This document shows, in pieces, positions 10,289 through 22,233 of a stretch of 64,000 nt of DNA. Every line of letters begins with the position of its first letter. The first letter of the stretch is position 1. Where the stretch lies: assembly GCF_025766255.1 (NCBI RefSeq), contig NW_026516704.1, positions 248,001 through 312,000 of the forward strand. The letters are read 5' to 3'. Made by a program: the position numbers and the translations under genes. Source of the DNA: Zychaea mexicana. Taxonomy: Eukaryota > Mucoromycota > Mucoromycetes > Mucorales > Lichtheimiaceae. The notes beneath the pieces were generated by a model. The model searched no databases. It worked only from the letters and a program-made list of their open reading frames with translations, and was not told the DNA's origin.

Positions 10289-12736
10289 CATGTGGCTGCT
10301 GCGTCAGCTCCGAAGCGCGTCTTGGCCTTTTTCTTGCTTTGCTCATCTTGGATTTCGAGTGTAATTGGCAAGCGTTTGTTGTTATTACTGCTGTTGCTGC
10401 TGCTGCTGCTGCTGGCGTTATTTGCAGTAGTGCGAGCTGTTGTTTTCTTTGTTGGCACAGGTGGAGATTGCAGCTCATGCATATCAATGAACGAATCATT
10501 ACTGATTGCCTTCAATTTATGCAAAAGATCTGCTAGTTGCTGCTGGTTTTGGAGATTGAATCCTAGGTTTTCAATCCAGACAAGCTCAGCGGCGACTTGC
10601 TTTTCGATCGTTGGCTTCTCGTGGTCGTCCACAACTGCTATAACGTTAGGTGCAGAGAGCACATCGACAAATTCGTCTATTGCAAAAAAGAAGAAAAGAA
10701 AACCGGCTCATAAATCGTCGGTGAACATACTCACCATTGTTTTAAACTCTGCAATAGCCATACCATTGAGATTCGATGCTGTTTTTTCTGGGAACAAGTG
10801 CCAACGCCGAGGGATAATCGACAATGGAATGGGCCCGTCAGCTGGATACATATGACAGCATGGTATTCCGTAATGGATCTTTAAGGCACACTTGCAATGC
10901 ATCGTCTTCAGCACGTTCGAAAATCTCAACTGGTCTTTGATGGCTTCAAAAGCAAAGTGAGATATATTACGACTGAGGAGCTCAAGTCGCGTTTTATATG
11001 CCTCAGGAAGATGAGAATTAGCACTCAATGCTTCCTTATCAACCTGCTGATTCCAGTTGGTGTTCTACAAAAGCGTCTATCATCAATTACACAGTATTGC
11101 TTATCGCAAACCCCAAACGTGCCGATACTTAAATATAAGTATGCAACAATATGAATTGATGCGAACATTTCTCAGCAAAACGTATGTATATATACCTTGT
11201 CTTTATACCACATATTCAGATGTGTGAAAGAAAGATGAAGGCTGCTGGATGGATCGATGTACTTTTTGATTTCGGCGTGAGCACCTTCAGCCCGGTTGGT
11301 ACTGGTATTTCCAAGGTGTCGCAGTTGGCCGGTCTCACTGCCAACCCATTTTTCCCTAAAGGCAAGTTTACTATAGAAAGAGTATATGAGCTAGATCAAT
11401 CATAAAGCCCCGCAAGGATTTGGACAACATTCAAAGGTACACTAATCATCTACCTTTTCAAGTAGCTTCGTGCCTTTTCAGGATCTGAACAACACAGTAT
11501 TGCATTTTCAAACATAGTAAGCGCCTTTTGCTCTAGTTTTACATCGGACACCTTCTCCATCATATCATCGAACTTGTCCTTGTAAGAGCTAGACATCAAA
11601 AGGTTGAGCGCCTTTTCTACCTGGTCCCATTGTTCTTGAGTGTCAAAAAGCTTTCGAAGGTTCGTCTTGAAGTTTCTATGCAAATGGATTTTACACAGTA
11701 TCTTCGTAGACTCAGGGAAAGTGGAATCAAGCGCAGTCATTAATGCCGCTTCACTGTCTGTGACGAACACTTTTGGATAAACCGCTGTCGAAGACGAGTA
11801 AACAACTGACTTTAGCTGTTGAGCAAACCACATATACGACCCTGTGGTCTCATTCGAGACCCATCCTCCAGCTACACAAAAGCTTCTTAACGCCTTCACG
11901 CCAACATTTCCGGTACCAATCACATTTATAAATGGCATTTTGTTGCGATTGGTCTGGTAGGTGGCATCCATGGAGATCACCTCCGGGAATTGGTTTGCAA
12001 CCTTTATAGCATCGCCATGGGCAAAGAACAACGCATTGAGGAAAATCTTTTCCCCTTCTTGTCTCGAGTCAAAACGGACGTGGTAATCGTTCTCTTGCAG
12101 AAGGTCGATCAGGTTGAACATTGCACCGTCAGGGTCGTTGTTGAACACTGTTTGACGAATGTTTGAAATATCCTTTGCGGTGGTACCAGAATGGCCTTTG
12201 CTGCGTAGGAAGTCTGTGATGACTCTGTTGGTGGCATGGTTGAGGATTAAGGTACGCACTGTCTGGAGAACGTCTCCTTTCAAACGGCGGTGCAGTGGGT
12301 AGGCACTAGGTTCCAAAGCCATATGGTGATTGTGTCCGCCATCATAGATACTCACCACACGCCATTGCTGGCTCTTACTGTCTAATGGTCGTAGCATCAG
12401 ATTAAAAGGGCAACCAATCCGTTGAGAATCCTTGCTACGTCCTTTCTTCTTTTTCTCGGTGCTGCTCAGAATGCCACCTTCCTCGTCAATAACAATTGTT
12501 GTTTGTTGCTGCTGCAATTGTTGCTCTTTCGGTGCCTGGTCATGGGGCTGACCAAAGTGCTTGCAGCCAAGTTGGCACCTTCGCTTGGGGCCTTTTTTAT
12601 CAGCTCTGATTACTGAAAGCTGGAACTTGTTTTTCAACGCCCAAGATTGCAAGGATGTAATTGCAATGTCGTACGATTCGTACGTTTGGTTGATTTCCTC
12701 AGGGATGTTTGGTGATCTCGTCTGTAATGTCGACAT
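10289..12736 (-). CDS. MULE transposase B (FAR1-type DNA-binding, DDE, SWIM), apparently intact
   Basis: The first exon (12736 to 11454) is an unbroken 428-codon frame: zinc domain GCKHFGQPHDQ, then IGCPFNLMLRP and DGGHNHHMAL; catalytic core MDATYQTNRNKMPF (Asp), VFVTDSEAALMTALD (Asp). After introns with GTAGAT...TTTAG and GTATAT...TGTAG borders come exon 2 (about 11355-11196; NRAEGAHAEIKK, Glu) and exon 3 (about 11064-10764; SWIM finger CKCALKIHYGIPCCH). A tail exon (about 10676-10289) carries a Ser/Asn run and KKKAKTRFG. No internal stop is seen in any exon. It is convergent with copy A and shares all its domains, but the sequences are clearly divergent, so this is not a recent duplication. 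Confidence 0.85.
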
Positions 12737-13156
12737 GCTTGCTGAATGGAAAAGGAAGGACGCGTTTTCTTTTCCTTGTCACACAAAATTATAAAAAGGA
12801 TCACATCTTTAGTTCTCAACTCAAGCCTCTCTGATTCTTTCGGTAGCAACATCCTGGTTAGTGTGTCATAGTCTTTAGCAAACGTTCTCATCAACGATAG
12901 TGCTTAATACTGCAATGACTGTAAACTACTACTGATGAATTACATTATTTTGACAGATAGTGTATTTAGTCGCGTTTTTTTTCTCACTAGTGCTCCTTTT
13001 TTTTTAAAAAAATAGACATTTATGCAGCAAACTCGTAATGTTTGTATGATCACTATGTTTCTTATAGTTATGGATGCAATTGAAAAACGTGGTGGTACTG
13101 CTACACATATTTATGCATTAAATAAACAATACGCCATAGTCTTGTTTCACATTCAT
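12737..13156. other. Upstream region of transposase B
   Basis: Between the ATG of transposase B and the right inner repeat. It should hold the promoter; on the minus strand a TATAA-containing stretch lies near 12785-12800, about 55 bp upstream of the ATG. No gene seen. Confidence 0.35.
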
Positions 13157-13258
13157 CTCTCACCACCCTTCATCGTTTCTCACCACCCACCATGCCATTT
13201 CACCTCCAAAAAGCTAGTCACTACCCGAGGGGTGGTGCAGGTGGGGTGGTGCAAATAG

Positions 13259-13340
13259 CCGTTCCTGGTGGCCTTGTATGCGGCCTTTGAAAAAAATTGG
13301 GGGGTAGGGGCGCCTTAATGTGGAGCCCATAAGGGAATTG
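13259..13340 (-). repeat. Right outer terminal inverted repeat of composite MULE
   Basis: Inverted copy of 3907-3988, followed by TAAGAAGGG (13341-13349), the second copy of the 9-bp target duplication. Type B subterminal repeat lies directly inside (13157-13258). Confidence 0.85.
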
Positions 13341-13349
13341 TAAGAAGGG

Positions 13350-14939
13350 GGCTACTCCTCACAAGATGGAGAAGAGGCTGTAACTTTTTTTTATTTATTT
13401 TTAGGGGATAAAAATTAGGGGACCAACCTAGCTTCAAATCTTATACTATTCTTGTACTAGTCTTATACCAATATCGCTCTTATACTGGTCTTATACTATT
13501 CTTATACCAATGGTATAAGATATACTAATACCATCTTATACACCACTTTTCCCACCGTGACCACTGGAGTTGGCAAGCGATGTCAGAGGCACTGAAAGCA
13601 CACTGAAAGCGGTACTTTCAGAGTGCTTTCAGAGTGCTTTCATGATGGCTTTCAGAGTACTTTCAGAGTACACTGAATGACCGTTTTGTTTACAGGTGAT
13701 ACACGTCTCCTGCATGCCATTCATAGCTTCTTACTGGTTGGGGAGATGTTTAAGCAGCACAGTAACATTGGCGAGTTCGTGGCTTCCTGTGCATTAAGGC
13801 TTGCTAATGATTCGTTGGGAGAAACAAACTTCCATTCCCTTTATCCAATTCTATTTGCTCAAAAGCCACTCATACACCCCTTTTCATTTGCTCAAAATTG
13901 CTCACACATGCATATAGTATATTGCTCATACGTGCATATAGCCAATGATAGTGCTTTATTAGACCACACGGCACTGACGGTGACGCGTCAGCACAGGTAG
14001 TAAAAAAAAGGATGGAATAATAGTATACAAAAAATAGTAGGGGAAAAAAATACAAAAGAAAAGCCATATAGAAACTATTCAATAAACTACACATGCTGGT
14101 GGTATTCAAAAAGCAGCAGTACCAAGGGATTCTTGTTACAGCGATGTACATAGAGATTTCCTAATAAAAAAAAAGAGAAAAAGTATAACCATTAAAATAC
14201 GTCCTATACTCTATTGCTCCACGCTGTTATAACCCCCACCCTTAAACTTACCTTATAGTACATCATCTTGTCTCGTTTTCATGGACCACTGTAGCCTAAG
14301 GAGGGATGAGATAGATGAGGTTATAGCGAGCTGGTTAGTAACATGAAAGAGGTTGAAGGAATAGCTGGTGAAGTGAACTCAATCTCATTGGCAGAAGTGA
14401 AAGGAAGTGAAGTTGCTCAAGTGATGGTGCTCAGGCGACGGTGTTAGTATGAAGGACTTTAAGGAAGACACATTCAGCACGAAGATGTGACAATCTGATG
14501 AGGCCGTTCAAGTAAAAAAGCTCAAAGTACAAGTTTGAGATGCACAGCAAACGTAAAAAAAAGTGGGTAGAAGAGAAAAAGGTGACGAAATTGAATTGAG
14601 CAGAGCGGAATACTAAATAAATAAAAAGAGCGGCAAAAAGATACACGTAGAAGAAGCTTTTGAAGAAACACGTCTTTCATACAAAAAAAAACTGCTTTAT
14701 TCAATTCTTATATGTCCAGAGCGCAAGGCCATGACGAACTTTTTCATCTAATGTTCGATCGTTAAGTTCTATTGTAGGTCGTTCATGGGAGGATGTGTGG
14801 CCAGGTTCGCGGATTTTGTCTATCTCTGTTGCCTATAAAGCTGATTTAGACTATGCTGGATATATCAAGATGAATAGAGTACGAGTGATCTCATGCTAGT
14901 CCTTACATTATCGGATCTCTAAGCTGGACGAGAGATCAC
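13350..14939. other. Repeat-bearing spacer, no gene seen
   Basis: Begins with the outer flank of the composite MULE. 13440-13552 is a run of short TCTTATAC/CTTATACTA-type repeats. 13590-13676 is a cluster of CTGAAAG/CTTTCAG motifs also found at 20567-20668. The remainder is AT-rich with no convincing coding. Confidence 0.5.
13590..13676. repeat. CTGAAAG/CTTTCAG short-repeat cluster
   Basis: Two head copies CACTGAAAGCACACTGAAAG are followed by several CTTTCAGAGTGCTTTCAGAG copies in the opposite sense, giving a loosely palindromic cluster. A related cluster lies at 20567-20668, so the two bracket the family F gene and the Tnp2-type transposase between them. CACTG is a typical CACTA-element terminus, which makes subterminal repeats of that element a possible explanation. 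Confidence 0.5.
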
Positions 14940-15732
14940 TTAACTATCCTCAATATCGGACATGCATGCTGCAACAAAGATGTCTCGGGGATCTTGATAC
15001 AAGGACAGTGCTGGATGGGTCTTGTTTGCGTTGTACGTTCTCTTACGCTTGTTCGCCAACTGTCAACCGAATATATATTGTATGTTATTGCGAATCCATG
15101 CTGTAAAGAGAAGTTGAAAATAAACTTACACTTGCACGCGCAGCTCGTTTCTTGCTTTTTTGTCGGCGAGCTTCTTTTATGTGGTCCGGTTGTGTTTCCC
15201 AATTTTTCTGGTTGTAAAAAGAAACCCTGAGCGCCCTCTTCATAGCCTGGGTGCTCCAGTTAAAAAGCTGGTAATCTCGACTCTCCGTCACTGTCCTAAG
15301 AACTTGATTTATGATGGTACAGTTTGGTTCATCATTGATGCGTAGGCTGTAATCCCACGCGAGACCTTGGTGTCTGGATACAGAGGAATAGGCTTCTTGC
15401 AGAAGACTCTATATATCATAATTGATGAGATGTTTATAATAGCCCATGCAAAATAACTGTCGATTTGTAAAGCTTCTACAAATACGTACCATCATACTAC
15501 TACTGCTATTGCTCTTGATATCACTTCCAGCTCTGATTGTATTGTGGCTCTCGACATATGCCGCAACTCTCTGTTCTAGCTGTCCTACTTGCTGGCGTAA
15601 TGACTGGATTTCATCGTTATTGACTGGAGAAAAGCTTTGTTGGTGGAATTGACCTGCTGGGAACATGGTAGTAGAGAAAGTAGTGACGATATAGATTGCT
15701 ATGATGCCTATCAATGCTAGAGAATGGCCCAT
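14940..15732 (-). CDS. Family F protein, copy 1 (coiled coil plus unrecognised helical domain), three exons
   Basis: Three exons join in frame: 15732-15490, 15408-15130 and 15059-14940, with introns GTACGT...TATAG and GTAAGT...GACAG, giving about 213 residues without a stop. From ATG 15732 a hydrophobic stretch (ALIGIIAIYIV) precedes TTMFPAGQFHQQ; the true start may be Met at 15666, or the hydrophobic part may be intronic. A coiled coil follows (EIQSLRQQVGQLEQRVAAY), then a helical block (NQVLRTVTESRDY, MKRALRVSFYNQKNWE), a basic stretch (RRQKSKKRAARAS) and a short acidic end ACMSDIEDS. The same layout recurs at 24.5-25.9 and 32.0-33.1 kb. I do not recognise the family. The acidic motif suggests the copy is truncated at its C-terminus compared with the others. 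Confidence 0.6.
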
Positions 15733-16944
15733 CTATTTATACTTTAGTTGAAATGGATGATTCAGACACCAAGTTACCGAGCTCTCTACTAGATAAAAGT
15801 CTTGGCCAAATAAGTTGAGATGTCCGTTCTCTGAATGAGCTATTCGGTAGAGGCCATCCGGAACACTTTTGCATAATATGCCTTGATGTGTAAAATCTGT
15901 AAACAAGTCTCAGGAAAAGTAGACATATATTATAGACAGGGATGCATCTAATCGCGCGAGGATGGTATTTGTTGTTTCTCTTTCTTAGCTATGTGATGCA
16001 GATATAGTTTTGCTTTGAAGTAAGTGAGACAGCATTGTCAGATTCGGGGCATGTCTGTTGTATAACATCCATGAGTGCGTAGTACATGACAGAATACATA
16101 GATGCTTGGAGGAAAGAGAGAAGATTATATATACCAAAAAGAGATGCTGCCCGCTGTACGCTATCTATTACTAAAGCTAAAGTCATGCATAAGAAAGATG
16201 GGATATGTTAGTGTAGGGACAACGATAAAACAAGCAAAGAAACAATACCAAATCGAGATGCTGTCCGCTGTATATTACCCATCATTTATCATCCGTCGTA
16301 TTGAAGGCAAAAGTATACATATCTCATTGTGCGGAAGAAAAAAAACATGCATAGACATAGTTACCAAATCCAGATGCTGCCCGCTGTAATATATATCAAC
16401 TAGGTCAAAGCCTTGTTCGTGCATGTGCATTTCCTTTTCTTTTCGTTCGCTGCTGTAAGCGTCATGCAGCTACCATTACACAATGGGACGTGGAATATGC
16501 ACATCCTGGTTTTTCTATCGATTCGCGCCATCACATTATAAAAAAAAACACTATCAATCCAGTTGTGAGCAGCTGTTTTTTATTTCATTCTTTCACGAAA
16601 AAAATGTTGCTACCCTCTGGTTGATGTGTAAGATAATTGTACCTGCAAAAAATTCATCTGTAACTTACTGTTCTACATGAAGATGGCCGTGAAAAATTAA
16701 ACGCACTTCAGAAACAGCGGTGTTTACTCTACCTGCATAGTAGCATTTACCAAAAACGACTACACATCCACACCGGCATTGCTGTGCATTTCCAACAATT
16801 AATATAGCATCCTCATCCGTCCAAAGTCCAAAGCAATAATAGCTTCCAAGTACTTTCTGCATAAGTTTTCTGCTTCGACTATATATAAGCTGGATAAAAT
16901 AAGTTTTTGAATCATATAACCATTTTTTTTCAAATACCTTCATT
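15733..16944. other. Spacer with a spaced 17-bp repeat, no gene seen
   Basis: No convincing gene. The only structure I find is three spaced copies of GATGCTGCCCGCTGTA (see separate entry). Confidence 0.5.
16141..16388. repeat. Three spaced copies of a GATGCTG(C/T)CCGCTGTA core
   Basis: Cores at about 16142, 16257 and 16373, i.e. 115-116 bp apart. The 5-10 bp before each core are partly conserved (ACCAAAWMSAGATGCTG), while the sequence between copies is only weakly similar. This looks like an old tandem repeat in which one short site stayed conserved, or a spaced protein-binding site. Confidence 0.55.
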
Positions 16945-19900
16945 ATGTCAACTTCCCCCACGCTTCCATCCCTTACACTGGATCTAAACAGAGCCGTACT
17001 GTGCCATTGCAACAGTTGCTTTGTATCAAACGACTCGCACTGTAAGCTTGTGTCAGCACGAACAGAACGTCGCCATTGTCACGACCACGGTATAGCCAAG
17101 TGTATGTTGTCGTATATATATTGCTGCATATATTGTTGTGTACATATTGTTGTATGGTTCCTGATACATAAATAGACATCCTTCTAGTTTCTGCATGGCG
17201 CGAAGGTCGTTCAAGCCTCCAGCTACTCTATTCGGATCAGCCAAGCACCGACGAGAGTTGCAAGTTGTCATTTGTCTTCAGAGTGGGAACGTCTTGGGTT
17301 GTTCGGTGCTAGTATCAACGATCAGACCATTAACGTTATTGCCATTTGACCCGTTAGCTACACCAATGGAGCTCGATTCAAGCTTGAGTGAGAGCATTGG
17401 CCAAGCTACAAGCACGATTGACTTGCTGCAACCGCCACCATCAGTTTTGACATTCGACATTACTATTGAGGGAGAAGAGGACGAAAACACCGATGGTAAA
17501 TTTATGTTCTTGTATAAACTAAAGATAGTAGCACGAAATTCAAATTATTAGTATCTCATACACTATGTTCTACACAGATATTACACGACCATCCGACTTC
17601 TTTATCATGTTTTACCTTTTCCTGGCCTTGTTTCCAAGATCGCTATTTGAGCAGGGCTGGTGGTGAGCTGCTCCTCCATTTTCTATCTGTCGTTTTTGCG
17701 GGTCTCTACATTCCAATCAGTATCCCACGGTCAATGGCTACTGTACGCCGCTTATCTGGTCTTAACGAGCTCTTGGATTGCGGTCAAGCAATCGTTATAT
17801 GTCCCAGCTGCCACTGCCTCTATCCCAATGAACATATACCTACCAACTTGAAATGCTCGTTCCAGAAGTTCCCACACCATCCAATGACAGCACACCGAGC
17901 CCCATGCAGCATGAACTTGTTTATTTGAGAAACAGAAACCTTGTACCTCCCAAAGTGTATGCGTATCATCCTGTGTCAGCAAGCTTGCAATTATGATGCG
18001 TAGACCAGGATTCAGCGAAAAACGCCAGCACTGGTGGAAGCGAACCCCACGACCAAATTTTTTGATGATGTATACGATGGTCGCAAATGGTGGTCGATAA
18101 TGGCGCCAGAATCCACGGCAGAAAACCCTGTATCATTCGTTGGACATGTCGGAGATCAACACTCACTTATGCTGACGCTCAATGTCGATTGGTTCCAGTC
18201 ATTCGATAAGCAGACTTCGTATTCTGTGGTGCCCTGTATATGACAATCAATAACCTGCCAAGATCTGAACGATTCAAGTCATCAAATGTCATATTAGTTG
18301 GTATAGCACCAGGACCCCACGAAAGCTCCAAAGGTACCATTTCGATTATACTGTTGCTTATCTTTTTGCTCGTTGATTCTGGAGTCTCACATGTGTGATT
18401 CTGATTTCCTTTCTTTTTTTTGTATTGATAGAGCAAATCAATAATTTCTTGCGTCCAATGGTCGACGATTGTTACAATTATATCATGGCAAAGATATGGT
18501 TATTGATGACGGCTCCTTGGTCAAAGTGCGAGCAGCTCTATTGTTCGTAGCATCGGACATACCGGCTTCAAGAAAGGTTTCTGGCTTTACAGGTCCAAAC
18601 TCATTCTACGGATGTAACCATTGCGACATTTCCTGGCCATCGCAAGCAGAGAATCCAAGGCTGCGCAATTACTCCAACTTTGACTTTCCTTAGAGATTAC
18701 GGACAAAGGCAAAGAACTTGTAGACGCAAAAGCTTGGAAGGCAGCAAAAACGGCTACCGAAAGGACACAGTTGGAGAAGTCAAATGGAACACACTGGTCC
18801 GAGTTGCATCGTCTTCTATACTTTGATCCTATTTCGCAGACAATAGTCAACTGTATGCACAACATGTTCTGTGGGACAGCCGAGCGCATGGCCACCATAT
18901 GGAAAGATGACGGAACCTTGACCAAGGAGCATTTGATCGATATGGAGAGTTGCCTCGAAAAGATGGTGGTGCCCCCATCATACAGCATCGCTCGCGGCTG
19001 TATTACGACTGGATTTGCTGGAATGACGTCGGATGAATGGAGGTCGTGGACTGTTGCACTCTCGCCGTCGTTGTTGAAGGGAAGATTGCTTGGAGAAAAG
19101 ATGCACACTGGTTGCTCTTTGTCGCAGCAGCACGTCTCCTGTGTAAGCCATCCATCACCATCGCCGAAAACGAGGAAGCCCACCAACTGCTGCTCAAATT
19201 TGGCCGCGACTTTTCAAGATTGTACTCTAGAGATCAAGTCACGCCAAATATGCACTTGCATGTTCACCTTCGCGACATGGTACTCAATTTTGGCAGCTGC
19301 TATAACATGTGGGTATTCAGCTTTGAGCGGTTCAACAAGATCATCAAGAACCAGCACACCAACCAAAAAGACCGTTTCGAGCTTACGTACATGAAGAAGT
19401 TCTTGAGTGTCGTGTTGCTGATGATATGGTCCGACGAGTCGTGGTCGAGCGGTGCGGCAACAGCACGATTGCCAGACAGATTGCTGAGCTGTTGCTGCCA
19501 CAATCAGAAGCTATGCAAGAGCATTACGATTGTCAGCCGTTTTTGGATCAATCGGATTTCGACTACACCGCGGGAGTAGTGTAGTTGGTTGGGAGCCGCT
19601 GCACTATCATATCTTCCCCTCAAGACGGCAAAAAGGTATACATGGATATGCGCTACTACCACTGTCTTGTCGAGTATTACCAATCGATGTTTCCAGACAT
19701 GAATTTTGTGTCACTCGCCAGCACTAGTGGTAATCAGGTCAGCGATCACCTCTACAAATTTGTAAAAGTCGATCTCCTGGGCCAAACATTCATTTCTGAA
19801 ATGTCTCGCTACATTAACACCAGCACTTATGTCTGAGTCGTTTGCCCAAGTACTCAGTTTCATACTGAAGCGATCATTCGTCCTAGGCGTATTTTATGTT

Positions 19901-20172
19901 TCTTTGTCCACAACCTATGCAATTCCACTGACGGTAATTTCTGCCAGTTCGTTTTTGCTTTTGTTGAGTACCTGCGACCAAATATGCAAGTCTTTGAGTT
20001 GTTTAGGATGCTAGGCATAGACATCTACCATTTAGAAATCGAACTGTATACGTGGCAGTGTGTCGTTCCTTTGGGGAGGCTCCATTCCAGCGTTGTTGTT
20101 ACCCCTATTCAAATAGACAATAGCTGTGCTCTTACATATTTACCATGTAAAATAAAAGTAATCTACTCTTAA
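16945..20172 (+). pseudogene. Tnp2/CACTA-type (Transposase_21-like) transposase relic, copy 1
   Basis: Begins at ATG 16945 with a Cys/His cluster (LCHCNSCFVSNDSHC, then HCHDHG), with introns near 17104-17190 and 17495-17577. Recognisable Tnp2-type blocks follow: LTLNVDWFQSF, LPRSERFKSSNVILVG, SDIPASRKVSGFTGP, FYGCNHCDISWP, THWSELHRLLYFDPI, VNCMHNMFCGTAERM, then NMHLHVHLRDMVLNFG, MWVFSFERFNKIIKN and a C-terminal CVVPLGRLHSSVVVTPIQ. The order matches the minus-strand copy at 37.7-40.6 kb. The frame changes several times (for example near 17670, 18300 and 19080) and there are stops (18691-18693, 19577-19579, 19834-19836), so it is dead. CTGAAAG clusters at 13.59 and 20.57 kb may be the ends of this element. 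Confidence 0.75.
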
Positions 20173-20192
20173 AAGTAAAATACCTTAGGTCA

Positions 20193-20566
20193 GGTCTTTT
20201 TCTTTTTTGGCTTGACACTGCTATAGTTGTAATAAAGAATAAAATAAAAAACAAGTTTTGAATTATAGAAATCGCTTCAGATTTAAAAAGCATTTTGAAG
20301 GAATCTAATGCGATGGCGAATCAAGAAACTTATAGATGGTCAAATAAATAAAAATGTTGAAGAATTTATTTAGTAATTGGTAAAAAATAAAAAATAAAAA
20401 AGGAGAAAAAAGCAAAGTGGAGGAGACAAGTATAGTGGCAGTAAAAGTCTCAGAGTGGAAGAAGCACAGCAGTCCAGGTGGTGTAAAAAAGGGGTCATCC
20501 CAGATGGTTTTGGGGGAGAAGGATTTAGTAGGGGAGCCAATTTTATCCATTTGCTGCATCACAGCT
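20193..20566. other. AT-rich spacer before the tRNA, no gene seen
   Basis: A-rich on the plus strand. The minus-strand frame at 20305-20562 is Phe-rich low complexity and is not supported as a gene. Confidence 0.4.
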
Positions 20567-20668
20567 CTGAAAGCACACTGAAAGTGCTCTGAAGTAAATT
20601 CTCACTGAAAGCACACTGAAAGCACATTGAAAGAAAAATTTCAGAGTACACTAAAAGCACTCTGAAAT
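20567..20668. repeat. Second CTGAAAG/CTTTCAG cluster
   Basis: Copies of CTGAAAGCACACTGAAAG followed by TTTCAGAGTACACTAAAAG, related to 13590-13676. It lies 70 bp upstream of the tRNA gene. Confidence 0.5.
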
Positions 20669-20739
20669 TGGTTTTAACTCCATGAAGGATCTTATAATAT
20701 TGCCACGAAACTTTCTTCTGCCACCTTTATACACACAGT

Positions 20740-20812
20740 GCCTGGCTAGCTCAATTGGCAGAGCGTGAGACTCTTAATCTCAAGGTTGGGGGTTCGATCC
20801 CCCCGTTGGGCT
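20740..20812 (+). tRNA. tRNA-Lys (anticodon CTT)
   Basis: 73 nt fold as a cloverleaf: acceptor GCCTGGC/GTTGGGC (with G-U pairs), D arm with TAGCTCAATTGGCAGAGC (a good A box), anticodon stem TGAGA/TCTCA closing loop CTCTTAA with anticodon CTT, and T arm GGGGG-TTCGATC-CCCCC (a good B box). No intron and no encoded CCA. A run of seven T starts 26 nt downstream. This is the one clear host gene in the window. Confidence 0.95.
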
Positions 20813-20838
20813 TGTACCTCTAAATTGGTAGAGAATAC

Positions 20839-20845
20839 TTTTTTT
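20839..20845 (+). terminator. RNA polymerase III terminator of tRNA-Lys
   Basis: Seven consecutive T, 26 nt after the discriminator base; the first T-run after the tRNA. Confidence 0.7.
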
Positions 20846-22233
20846 ACTACTAGATTTCTCCAACACCTTTGCGCTGTTGTTGAGTCGCCTTTTGGCAGGT
20901 GGATCCGTAGCCAATGGGAAAGGATAGGAGCAAGGGGTAATCAGAGAATAGAGGGTTGTTAAAAGATCCCTTTTTATTGCTTATGATCGCATGGCTAATT
21001 ATAATCTTTTTCTCTAATAAAGTGCCTCAGTGCTTGCCATATGATACAACCATATAATACACTACAATTACGATGTTGTCGAATGCCGCCTTCTACTTAT
21101 TGTTTGTGTATTCGTTTGTATGTTGTCAACGTATTTTAGGGTGGCAGAATTCTGTTGTAATTGTTTGCTGCCTGGCAAAAGTGTTGCGTCGCCAAAATAG
21201 AATAATTAAAGGGCAGTCATTTTTACTACGACACTGTCGTAATTTATATAGATAGAAAACTACAGGAGTAGACCACACAGAGAGAACCACAAAGAAGGGA
21301 AGACCACAAAGAGTAATACTGATAGGTAACCATAGAGATAATCTGATAGTAGCTAGATGCCTTCTATTGTGATTTGTTGATCCAAGGTATTTATACCTTT
21401 TGATCAACTTATAGGAACCAATAAAATATACAATATCAACATTACTAATATGATTACAAATCTGATGAAGGTTAATAAATAATCGTGGAAGGAGTAAAGG
21501 CGATTAGTACTTTGAATGTTTTAGAGAAGTATTATCGTGATTGGTACGGTAACTTCTTGTAAGCACAAAAAATAAAAGAGGAACCTAGACAATATATACG
21601 ATTGGTCCATGAATCTCATTAGTTCATGTATCAGGTCGAGAAACATGCTGCGACAGTGCCCAGGTGAGTTGAATTATCACTCACTGGGCTGACCCATTTG
21701 TGGGCCACCCAATCAGATTTGCAGTATAGTTTTACGCCCTTGAGCCTAACTTGTTTGCAGGCCTAGTTGTTTTTTTTTTTGCAGCATGAAAATACTATAG
21801 TAGTTTTACTTAGTTAACACTTTCCTGATAAGCGACTAGATCAAATGGAACTAATTTAAGGCTAGACATGAAGCAAATTTGGAGATTGAATGGGTTTGTA
21901 TATCTTTACGCTTTGCCCAGAAGAAAATATATATTCTTCCAATCCCTCTCCCCTTCTTATATACTGCTTAGGACTACCTGCTTTTATTAAAAAAACTATA
22001 TTTAGAAACAGAAAAAAAACCACTAAATCTTAGGATCCTATGTAAGGCAGCAAGAGAAAAGCATCCCCTTATTTCACCCTAGTTGAGTTCTAAATTGAAG
22101 GGTGGTAGCTGAGGCAGGTGGAAAGAGTAGGGTCCAATAGCAGCAGTAGGGAGGGAAAGAAGCAACAACTAAAGATTTTTTTTTCTTATTATTAATAACC
22201 GCCATGGCAAATCAACAGCTGCAAACACACTTA
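20846..22233. other. Spacer, no gene seen
   Basis: No supported coding on either strand. A small hairpin GCCCAGGTGAGT / ACTCACTGGGC lies at 21658-21688. Confidence 0.45.

Larger units (their letters stand above)
3907..13340. mobile_element. Composite Mutator-like element with two convergent transposase-OTU genes
   Basis: The outer ends are 82-bp inverted repeats (3907-3988 and 13259-13340) with only about four mismatches, starting CAATTCCCTTAT. A perfect 9-bp direct repeat TAAGAAGGG flanks them (3898-3906 and 13341-13349), the duplication length typical of MULEs. Inside the outer repeats lie two different subterminal inverted repeat pairs: type A (about 3989-4075 and 9161-9246) bounds the left, plus-strand gene, and type B (about 9258-9358 and 13157-13258) bounds the right, minus-strand gene. 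The two inner repeats abut near 9247-9257 without a copy of the outer repeat between them. The flanking duplication shows that the whole 9.43 kb moved as one unit. How the two halves became joined is inference. Confidence 0.85.

Noticed and set aside
10198..10855. Long plus-strand frames with Leu/Ala runs
   Set aside because: They are the reverse of the Ser/Asn-rich tail and OTU part of MULE gene B, which has clear domains on the minus strand.
13677..14000. 107-codon plus-strand frame
   Set aside because: No motif, no splice context, and its end contains simple GCTCA repeats; not supported as a gene.
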